Program-made: the position numbers and the translations under genes
Shown: positions 1 through 4,950 of the stretch, one piece after another
Layout: every line of letters starts with the position of its first letter
Position numbering within the stretch: the stretch's first letter is position 1
From: Methylobacteriaceae bacterium
GTDB taxonomy: Bacteria > Pseudomonadota > Alphaproteobacteria > Rhizobiales > Beijerinckiaceae
Assembly: GCA_019247255.1 (NCBI GenBank)
Contig: JAFAPJ010000588.1
Location: forward strand, 1 to 9,443
Reading direction: 5' to 3'
Length of the DNA stretch: 9,443 nucleotides
The notes under the pieces: model-generated
Seen by the model: only the letters and a program-made list of their open reading frames with translations
What the model was told of the DNA's origin: nothing
Databases searched by the model: none

Positions 1-140
1 CTCCGAACGCCGACCGGCGCGAGCTCCCCGCGTATCGCAGCGGCGACGGCCCGGTCCCGGTGGTCGGGACGGACGACGCGGCCCGCGCCGACGCGCTCCT
101 GCGCGTCCTCGCCTTCCTGCGCGGGCACCTCGCGCGCTAG
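1..140 (+). CDS. C-terminal end of a probable dienelactone hydrolase (alpha/beta hydrolase), partial
   Basis: This is the last 45 codons of a gene that begins before the window; the reading frame starts at base 3 and ends in TAG. The end of the protein reads PVPVVGTDDAARADALLRV and then LAFLRGHLAR. The pattern 'GT..AARADAL.RV.AFL..hL' matches, from memory, the C-terminal helix of a dienelactone-hydrolase-like subfamily of alpha/beta hydrolases. The catalytic Ser, Asp and His would lie upstream and cannot be seen, so activity and substrate are unknown. The codon use is the same GC-rich style as the neighbours. Two small inverted repeats follow the stop codon. It could be another alpha/beta hydrolase; the family assignment rests only on this tail. 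Confidence 0.5.
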   Translation, partial: PNADRRELPAYRSGDGPVPVVGTDDAARADALLRVLAFLRGHLAR

Positions 141-157
141 GGGAGACCCCTGTCGCG

Positions 158-175
158 GACGGCTCGACAGCCGTC
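158..175 (+). repeat. Perfect 7-bp inverted repeat (hairpin) before the methionine synthase gene
   Basis: GACGGCT, loop CGAC, then AGCCGTC form a perfect 7-bp stem. Outside it the flanking CGC and GCG can add three pairs across one bulged G. An overlapping alternative pair, CTGTCG at 150-155 with CGACAG at 165-170, competes with this stem. A smaller GGGG-AGA-CCCC hairpin begins at the last base of the preceding stop codon. There is no T-tract, so this could be a U-poor terminator of the upstream gene, an mRNA leader structure for the next gene, or chance in GC-rich DNA. Confidence 0.4.
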
Positions 176-213
176 GCGCGATGGTCAAGAAGCGATGCGA
201 ACCGAGAACGCCC

Positions 214-1242
214 ATGCTCCTGACGACGCTTGCCGGCAGCCTGCCGAAACCCGCTTGGCTCGCCGAGCCGGAGCGCCTCTGGGCGCCGTGGCGGCTCGAG
301 GGTGAGGCGCTGGAGCAGGGCAAGCTCGACGCCACCGTGCTCGCGGTGAAGCTCCAGGAGGACGCGGGGCTCGACATCGTGGGCGACGGCGAGCAGGCGC
401 GCGTCCATTTCGTCCACGGCTTCCTGGCGAACCTCGAGGGCATCGATTTCGCCCGCAAGACCCTGATGGGCATTCGCAACAACCGCTACACGGCCGAGGT
501 GCCGACGGTGGTCGGGCCGATCCGGCGCAAGGGCTCGGTCCATGCCGCGGAGGCGCGCGCGGCCCGGGCGCATACGGGGCGGCGGCTGAAATTCACGCTC
601 CCCGGGCCGATGACGATCGTCGACACCATCGCGGACGCGCATTACGGCCGGCGCGAGGACCTGGCTCACGCCTTCGCCGAGGTGCTGAACGAGGAGGCGA
701 AGGAGCTCGAGGCTGTCGGGGTCGACGTGATCCAGTTCGACGAGCCCGCCTGGAACGTCTACATGCCCGAGGTCGCCGAATGGGGCGTCGCGGCTCTCGA
801 GCGGGCGAAGCAGGGGCTCACGGCCACGACCGCCGTCCACATCTGCTACGGCTACGGCATCAAGGCGAATATCGACTGGAAGGGTACGCTCGGCGCCGAG
901 TGGCGGCATTACGAGGAGACCTTCCCGGTGATCGCCAGGAGCTCGATCGACCAGGTCTCGCTCGAATGCCGCAACTCGCGGGTGCCGATCGAGCTGATCC
1001 GCCTGCTCGACGGCAAGGACGTGCTGGTGGGTGCGATCGACGTCGCGAGCGAGGCCGTCGAGACGCCGGAGGAGGTCGCGGCGACGATCCGGGCGGCGCT
1101 CCGCTACGTGGCGCCGGAGAAGCTCTACCCCTGCACCAATTGCGGCATGGCCCCGATGGCGCGGGACGTCGCCTACGGGAAGCTCGCCGCATTGAGCGCC
1201 GGCGCCGCCCTCGTGCGGCGCGAGCTGAAGGCGGCCGCGTAG
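214..1242 (+). CDS. Core-MetE methionine synthase family protein (cobalamin-independent, MesD-like)
   Basis: This is a single-domain relative of the C-terminal catalytic half of MetE; at about 340 aa it lacks the N-terminal half of full MetE (about 750 aa). Numbering from the upstream ATG at 181, the zinc ligands that bind homocysteine thiolate are all present: His220 and Cys222 in AVHICYGYG, Glu262 in SLECRNS, and Cys321 in YPCTNCGM. The substrate loop IQFDEPA (185-190) is also intact. It should therefore methylate homocysteine to methionine in the cytoplasm. The layout TLAGSLPKP.WLAEPE..W.PW closely resembles the proteobacterial MesD group as I remember it; known MesD works with MesX (DUF1852), which is not seen here. 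I chose the ATG at 214 because family members begin just before the LAGSLPKP block; the ATG at 181 would add 11 residues of no family likeness. Neither start has a clear Shine-Dalgarno site. Confidence 0.88.
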   Translation: MLLTTLAGSLPKPAWLAEPERLWAPWRLEGEALEQGKLDATVLAVKLQEDAGLDIVGDGEQARVHFVHGFLANLEGIDFARKTLMGIRNNRYTAEVPTVVGPIRRKGSVHAAEARAARAHTGRRLKFTLPGPMTIVDTIADAHYGRREDLAHAFAEVLNEEAKELEAVGVDVIQFDEPAWNVYMPEVAEWGVAALERAKQGLTATTAVHICYGYGIKANIDWKGTLGAEWRHYEETFPVIARSSIDQVSLECRNSRVPIELIRLLDGKDVLVGAIDVASEAVETPEEVAATIRAALRYVAPEKLYPCTNCGMAPMARDVAYGKLAALSAGAALVRRELKAAA

Positions 1243-1314
1243 GCGTCACGAGCGTCGCGCACTGGGCCGGCCCGATCGCTCGCGGCGCGACCGCTCGCGT
1301 GATAGCCTGACGGC

Positions 1315-1896
1315 ATGTTCGCCTCCCCGACCGCATGGGATGCCGACGATCCGGTCCGCCGTCGCTTCACCGTCGCGGAGGTCGTCCGCATGGTCGAGGC
1401 CGGCATCCTGCTCGAGGACGAGCGGCTCGAGGTGATCGGCGGGGAGATCGTCGAGATGTCGCCGAAGGGCTACCGGCACGAGGGCCTGAAGGGCGGGATC
1501 AACCGGTTCTGGGGCCGCATCTGCCCCGAGGGCTTCGACTACCTCCCGGAGACCGGGCTCTATCTGTCGGAGCTCACCTATGTCGAACCCGACTTCGTCG
1601 TGTTCCGCGCGCGGGAGACCGTCCAAGGTTTGACCGGTCCCGACATCCTCCTCGCCATCGAGATCGCCGACAGCTCGCTTCCCTACGACCTGCGGGTGAA
1701 GCCGCAGATTTATGCGGCCCATGGCGTGCACGAGCTCTGGGTGATCGACGTCGCCCGCCGGGTCGCTCACGTCCACCTGGACGCCACCCCGGGAGGGTAT
1801 CGCAGCGTCGCGCAGCTGAGCGCCGACCGACGTGTCGTTCCGCGCCATGCGCCGCAGGAGCTCGCCTTCAAGCTCGACGACTTCTCGCGCGCCTGA
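1315..1896 (+). CDS. Uma2 family endonuclease (DUF820, PD-(D/E)XK fold), copy 1
   Basis: The 193-aa protein has the Uma2/DUF820 plan. The N-terminal helix RRFTVAEVVRMVEAGIL is followed by IGGEIVEM (41-48). The nuclease-like core then carries EPDF (Asp93), AIEIADSS (Glu116), Lys129 in RVKPQIY, and the closing strand HGVHELWVID. These fit a PD-(D/E)XK metal-binding site. The family is very abundant in cyanobacteria and Methylobacterium-like bacteria, and its role is not settled; DNA cleavage is predicted from the fold only. A second copy of identical length follows 40 bp downstream, so this is a tandem paralogue pair. No transposase or repeat flanks them. The ATG has no Shine-Dalgarno site. A GATAGC element at 1301-1306 sits where a -10 box would give an almost leaderless transcript, but this is weak evidence. 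Confidence 0.85.
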   Translation: MFASPTAWDADDPVRRRFTVAEVVRMVEAGILLEDERLEVIGGEIVEMSPKGYRHEGLKGGINRFWGRICPEGFDYLPETGLYLSELTYVEPDFVVFRARETVQGLTGPDILLAIEIADSSLPYDLRVKPQIYAAHGVHELWVIDVARRVAHVHLDATPGGYRSVAQLSADRRVVPRHAPQELAFKLDDFSRA

Positions 1897-1936
1897 GCCG
1901 TCGCGATGCGCCAACGGCGATGGTATGTTGCGTGTG

Positions 1937-2518
1937 ATGTCCGCTCTCCTACAGACCACCAACGAGGCCGAGGGGCTGCCGCGTCGCCGCTTCACGGTGG
2001 ACGAGGTCATGGAGATGACGCGGGCCGGCATCCTCCAGGAGCACGATCGCATCGAGCTGATCGGCGGGGAGCTCGTCCCGATGGCGTCGAAGGGCAGCTT
2101 TCACGAGCGAATGAAGACGGCGCTCAACCTTCATTGGGCGCGGCGGCTGCCTCCGGACCTCCTCTTCTCGACGGAGACGACGTTCCGCCTCTCGTCGGAC
2201 ACCTATCTCGAGCCGGATTTCGTTTTCTACCCGCGGGCGGGGGGCTGGAACGCGCTCTCGCCCGAGACCGCCCGGCTCGCGGTCGAGATCGCGGATACGA
2301 GCCTGCGCTTCGATCTCGGGCGCAAGGCCGAGATCTACGCCCGGTTCGGGATCGTCGAGCTCTGGGTGGTCAACGCGGTCACGCGGGAGACTCGCGTCCA
2401 TCGCGAGCCGCGGCCCGACGGCTACGGCCGTGTCCGCGACCACGGCCCGGACGAGGCGCTGGTGCCCGCCTGCGCGCAGGCTCTCGCCGTGACCTTGGCC
2501 GATCTCCATCTTCACTGA
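1937..2518 (+). CDS. Uma2 family endonuclease (DUF820, PD-(D/E)XK fold), copy 2
   Basis: This is a paralogue of the preceding gene. Over the first 83 aligned residues I count 42 identities by hand, including RRRFTV, IGGE and EPDFV. The putative catalytic set is kept: Asp94 in LEPDF, Glu117 in AVEIADTS, Lys130 in GRKAEIY. The frame is open back to an ATG at 1832, inside copy 1, but that extension (Ser/Arg-rich) has no family likeness. Starting at the ATG at 1937 gives 193 residues, exactly the length of copy 1, with the RRRFTV block aligned to within one residue. An ATG at 1925 is the other possibility. The C-terminal quarter, including ELWVVNAVTRETRVH, diverges from copy 1, so this is an old duplication. 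Nuclease activity is inferred from the fold; the biological role is unknown. Confidence 0.84.
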   Translation: MSALLQTTNEAEGLPRRRFTVDEVMEMTRAGILQEHDRIELIGGELVPMASKGSFHERMKTALNLHWARRLPPDLLFSTETTFRLSSDTYLEPDFVFYPRAGGWNALSPETARLAVEIADTSLRFDLGRKAEIYARFGIVELWVVNAVTRETRVHREPRPDGYGRVRDHGPDEALVPACAQALAVTLADLHLH

Positions 2519-2537
2519 GCCGGTCTGCCCAGACGGC
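2519..2537 (+). terminator. Hairpin directly after Uma2 copy 2, possible U-poor terminator
   Basis: Immediately after the TGA, GCC-G-GTCT pairs with AGAC-GGC around a GCCC loop, giving seven pairs with one bulged G. No T-run follows, so it is at best a weak intrinsic terminator or an mRNA 3' end stabiliser. Its position touching the stop codon is the main reason to record it. Confidence 0.3.
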
Positions 2538-2563
2538 CATGTCTCGCGGGGCGACCGCCCAAG

Positions 2564-2577
2564 CGATGGGACCATCG
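2564..2577. promoter_or_regulatory. Short palindrome just upstream of the HlyU-family gene
   Basis: CGATGG and CCATCG are perfect 6-bp arms around a 2-bp centre (GA). The element ends four bases before the ATG at 2582, where a dimeric repressor would block transcription or translation. It could be an autoregulatory operator or chance; no second copy was found in the window. Confidence 0.25.
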
Positions 2578-2581
2578 ACGC

Positions 2582-2887
2582 ATGTCCTTCCTGAAGAAGC
2601 TGTTCGGCGGCGCCAAGCACGCCGCCAAGCCGGCCGGCGAGCCTGCGGCGCCGCAGACGACCGCCGAGATCGAGCATCGCGGATTCGTCATCCGGGCCGA
2701 GCCCTACCGCACCGAATCCGGGCAGTACCAGACGGCCGGACGCGTCATGAAGACCGTCGACGGCGAGACCCGGGAGCACCGCTTCGTGCGCGCCGACACC
2801 TTCGGGACGATCGAGGACGCGACCCAGACCTGCCTCCTCAAGGGTCGGCAGATCGTCGACCAGCTCGGCGACCGCGTCTTCGGCTGA
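2582..2887 (+). CDS. HlyU family protein
   Basis: The 101-aa protein begins MSFLKKLFGG, followed by an Ala/Pro-rich linker to about residue 27. The folded part runs from about 28 to the end: EHRGFVIRAEPYR, GQYQTAGRVMK, then HRFVRADTF (67-74) and a C-terminal helix with KGRQIVDQLGDRVF. This matches the short alphaproteobacterial HlyU family (PF10115) in length and order. The family takes its name from a Vibrio haemolysin regulator, but the short rhizobial members have no visible DNA-binding domain and no proven role, so 'transcription regulator' should not be assumed. The start has no Shine-Dalgarno site; a palindrome lies just ahead of it. The next gene begins 21 bp downstream on the same strand and may be co-transcribed. 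Confidence 0.82.
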   Translation: MSFLKKLFGGAKHAAKPAGEPAAPQTTAEIEHRGFVIRAEPYRTESGQYQTAGRVMKTVDGETREHRFVRADTFGTIEDATQTCLLKGRQIVDQLGDRVFG

Positions 2888-2908
2888 GCCGCCGGACCGG
2901 CCGCTTCC

Positions 2909-3808
2909 ATGCCGCCGCCGATCGTCTCGCACCCGCTCTACCGCGCGGACCTGCCCGAGGGGCATCGCTTCCCCATGGGCAAGTACGCGCGCCTCGCCGA
3001 CCGGCTCGTGGCGCTCGGCCTCGCGCCCGACGGCTTCGTCATGCCGGAGCCCGCGACGCGGGACGAGCTCGCGCTGGCCCATGATGCGGGTTACGTCGAC
3101 GCGGTCCTGGAGACGCGGGTCCCGCGCGAGATCGAGCGTCGCATCGGCCTGCCCGTCGACGCGGGCGTCGTGCGGCGCGCGGTCCATGCGGCCGGCGGTA
3201 CGATCAAGGCGGCCCGCCTGGCGCTCGCGGGCGGGCTCGCGGGCTCGACGGCGGGCGGCAGCCATCATGGCCAGCGCGGAACGGGCGCCGGGTTCTGCGT
3301 CTTCAACGACGTCGCGGTCACGGCGCGCGTGCTTCAGCAGGCGGGCGAGATCCGCCGCGCGCTCGTCTTCGACCTCGACGTCCATCAAGGCGACGGCACG
3401 GCCGATTGCCTCGGCCGCGACCCGGACCTGTTCACGGCCTCGATCCATTGCGAATCGAACTATCCCGTCCGCAAGATCGCGGGCGACCTCGATGTCGGGC
3501 TGCCGGATCGGCTCGAGGACGACGAATATCTCGCGGCCGTCCGGGCGCATCTGCCTGGGCTCCTCGACGGCCTTTCACCCGACCTCGTCTTCTACAATGC
3601 GGGCATCGACCCGCACCGGGACGACAGGCTCGGCCGGCTCGCGCTCAGCGACGACGGCCTGCGCCGGCGCGACGCCTACGTGGTCGGCGAGGCGCGCCGC
3701 CGCGGCATCCCGCTCGTCGCCGTGATCGGCGGCGGCTACGGGCCCGACGTCGATGCGCTCGCGCGACGCCACGCCTTCGTGTTCGAGGCCATGGCGGACG
3801 TTGGCTGA
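2909..3808 (+). CDS. Histone-deacetylase-family zinc amidohydrolase (class IV/HDAC11-like)
   Basis: The 299-aa protein spans a whole arginase/deacetylase-fold domain. Landmarks in order are HPLYRADLPEGHRFPMGKY (8-26), the active-site pair His119-His120 in GGSHHGQRGTGAGFC, zinc ligands Asp157 and His159 in FDLDVHQGDGT, zinc ligand Asp234 in YNAGIDPHRDD, and the transition-state Tyr277 in IGGGYG. The set is complete, so it should be an active deacetylase. The short insert-free form and the GGSHH....GAGFCVFNDVAV pattern point to the class IV-like group. Bacterial members may act on acetylated small molecules (polyamines, acetoin-related compounds) or on proteins; the substrate cannot be read from the sequence. 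No signal peptide is present, so it is cytoplasmic. It follows the HlyU-family gene closely and precedes yciB by 45 bp. Confidence 0.9.
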   Translation: MPPPIVSHPLYRADLPEGHRFPMGKYARLADRLVALGLAPDGFVMPEPATRDELALAHDAGYVDAVLETRVPREIERRIGLPVDAGVVRRAVHAAGGTIKAARLALAGGLAGSTAGGSHHGQRGTGAGFCVFNDVAVTARVLQQAGEIRRALVFDLDVHQGDGTADCLGRDPDLFTASIHCESNYPVRKIAGDLDVGLPDRLEDDEYLAAVRAHLPGLLDGLSPDLVFYNAGIDPHRDDRLGRLALSDDGLRRRDAYVVGEARRRGIPLVAVIGGGYGPDVDALARRHAFVFEAMADVG

Positions 3809-3815
3809 TCCCGCA

Positions 3816-3845
3816 TTGGACAGGGACGGGACCCGCACCCTATCT
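3816..3845 (+). promoter_or_regulatory. Candidate promoter upstream of yciB
   Basis: TTGGAC at 3816-3821 and CTATCT at 3840-3845 are separated by 18 bp and resemble a housekeeping -35/-10 pair. The predicted start of transcription, about base 3852, would be almost at the ATG, giving a nearly leaderless mRNA. An AGGAG lies only two bases before the ATG, too close for normal use. Promoter likeness is moderate and unsupported by any other signal. Confidence 0.3.
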
Positions 3846-3853
3846 CAGGAGCG

Positions 3854-4480
3854 ATGAGCGCTCTCGCCGACGAAACCGGCCCGTCCCGCCTCCCGCCTCT
3901 CGTGAAGCTCGCGCTGGAGCTCGGTCCGCTCGGGCTCTTCTTCCTGGGCAACGCCTATGCGGAGCGGTTCGGCTTCGCCGGGGACGAGCGCATCTATGTC
4001 GGCACGGGTCTGTTCGTCGCCGCGACGGTCGCGGCGCTCGCGCTGCACTATGCGCTGGTGCACCGGCTGCCGATCATGCCGCTCGTCTCCGGCGTCGTGG
4101 TCGTGATCTTCGGCGGGCTGACGCTGGCGCTCCGCGACGACCTGTTCATCAAGCTGAAGCCGACCATCGTGAACGCGCTTTTCGGCACGGTGCTCCTCGC
4201 CGGGCTTTGGTGGCGCAAGCCGCTCCTCGCGATCGTGCTCGATTCGATCTTCGACCTGACGGAGGAGGGCTGGCGCAAGCTGACGCTGCGCTGGGCCCTG
4301 TTCTTCTTCGTGCTGGCCGCCCTGAACGAGATCGTCTGGCGCAACTTCTCGACGGATTTCTGGGTACAGTTCAAGGTCTTCGGCACCATGCCGCTGACCC
4401 TCGTCTTCGCGCTCGCGCAGACGCCGCTCATCCTCCGCCACGAGGCGAAGCGCTCCGCCTCGGAGCCGGGCCAGGCCTGA
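3854..4480 (+). CDS. yciB: Septation protein A / inner membrane-spanning protein YciB
   Basis: This 208-aa inner-membrane protein shows the full YciB/IspZ pattern with about six hydrophobic segments, near residues 20-37, 49-67, 74-93, 106-123, 144-163 and 176-193. Family hallmarks are present: a loop with Phe98-Lys100-Lys102-Pro-Thr and Asn107, NEIVWR (158-163), and WVQFKVFG.MPLT (170-183). Members affect cell division and envelope integrity in enterobacteria and Shigella; the exact biochemical role is not settled. Residues 1-15 are cytoplasmic and lack a signal peptide, as is usual. It probably has its own promoter just upstream, and the following HNH gene starts two bases after its stop, which suggests translational coupling. 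In Rhizobiales I recall this gene (often called ispZ) lying near ftsY and the ccm genes, which fits the CcmG gene at the right end of this window. Confidence 0.93.
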   Translation: MSALADETGPSRLPPLVKLALELGPLGLFFLGNAYAERFGFAGDERIYVGTGLFVAATVAALALHYALVHRLPIMPLVSGVVVVIFGGLTLALRDDLFIKLKPTIVNALFGTVLLAGLWWRKPLLAIVLDSIFDLTEEGWRKLTLRWALFFFVLAALNEIVWRNFSTDFWVQFKVFGTMPLTLVFALAQTPLILRHEAKRSASEPGQA

Positions 4481-4482
4481 CC

Positions 4483-4863
4483 TTGGGCTCGCGCCGCGCA
4501 GGGCTGCGCCGGGGCCGCTGGCACGAGGAGGGGCCCGAGGAAGCGCCGCCGCGCAAGGCCGAGACGTGCGCGCTCTGCGGCCGTCCGATCCTGCCCGGCG
4601 CCCGGGCGAGCCGGCACCACCTCACGCCGAAGCTGAAGGGCGGCGCCAAGCTGCCGACGGTGCTGCTCCACCAGATCTGCCATTCGGCGATCCATGCGCG
4701 CTGGAGCGAGGCCGAGCTCGCGCGACGTCTCGCCGATATCGAGAGCCTGCGGGCCGAGCCCGAGCTCGCCCGCTTCCTCGCCTGGATCGAGCGCAAGCCG
4801 CCTGACTTCCACGCCGGCACCCGTATGAGCGCCACCCTGAAAGCGACGCGGCCCCGCCGCTGA
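4483..4863 (+). CDS. HNH endonuclease family protein, probable TTG start
   Basis: This 126-aa protein carries one HNH/McrA-like domain. It shows a zinc knuckle Cys29-x-x-Cys32 in CALCGRPI, the double histidine His45-His46 before LTPKLKGG, and the closing HQICHSAIH with Cys66-His67 and His71. The second knuckle reads His-x-x-Cys instead of Cys-x-x-Cys, and the central Asn of HNH is replaced by Thr59. The same 'LLH.ICH..IH' ending occurs, as I recall, in a small family in Methylobacterium-like genomes. The Glu- and Arg-rich C-terminus, ending TRPRR, suits nucleic-acid binding. No ATG or GTG lies between the yciB stop and the domain. The TTG two bases after that stop, with AGG seven bases ahead of it, is the best start; translation would then be coupled to yciB. 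Nuclease activity is inferred, and the cellular role is unknown. Confidence 0.72.
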   Translation: MGSRRAGLRRGRWHEEGPEEAPPRKAETCALCGRPILPGARASRHHLTPKLKGGAKLPTVLLHQICHSAIHARWSEAELARRLADIESLRAEPELARFLAWIERKPPDFHAGTRMSATLKATRPRR

Positions 4864-4899
4864 GGCGTCCCGCCGCGCCGATCGGTCCCACCCGCAACC

Positions 4900-4924
4900 G
4901 AAACGACCATCCGTCCGGGCCGTT
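4900..4924 (+). promoter_or_regulatory. Candidate EcfG (general stress response) promoter
   Basis: GAAAC at 4900-4904, a 16-bp spacer, and CGTT at 4921-4924 match the alphaproteobacterial EcfG consensus GGAAC-N16/17-CGTT with one mismatch, in the second base of the -35 box. Transcription would start near 4930, about 20 bases before the ATG of the SDR gene and just ahead of its Shine-Dalgarno site. Element, spacing and distance all fit. Confidence 0.5.
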
Positions 4925-4938
4925 GCCCCTCCGATCAT

Positions 4939-4947
4939 GGGAGAGGA
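4939..4947 (+). promoter_or_regulatory. Shine-Dalgarno site of the SDR gene
   Basis: GGGAGAGGA lies three bases before the ATG at 4951, with the pairing core GGGAG about seven bases away. It is one of only two clear ribosome-binding sites in the window and fixes the start so that the Tat signal peptide is included. Confidence 0.7.
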
Positions 4948-4950
4948 CGC

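Noticed and set aside
1277..1299. CGCTCGCG direct repeat and GGGCCGGCCC palindrome (1264-1273) ahead of Uma2 copy 1
   Set aside because: Both are short GC-only motifs expected by chance at this base composition, and the palindrome has no loop, so neither is a convincing terminator or operator.
1832..1936. N-terminal extension of Uma2 copy 2 from an ATG inside copy 1
   Set aside because: The extension is Ser/Arg-rich with no Uma2 likeness, and the start at 1937 gives exactly the same length as copy 1.
3278..3301. GGAAC followed by CGTC inside the deacetylase gene, as a second EcfG promoter
   Set aside because: The spacing is 15 bp, the -10 element has a mismatch, and no gene start follows.
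1949..3550. A 533-codon open frame on the minus strand
   Set aside because: It is antisense to Uma2 copy 2, the HlyU-family gene and the deacetylase, with low-complexity charged composition and no family likeness.
3406..4482. Long upstream extension of the HNH frame to an ATG at 3406
   Set aside because: It runs through the deacetylase and yciB genes in another frame and is Arg-rich noise; the family likeness begins only near the CxxC motif.
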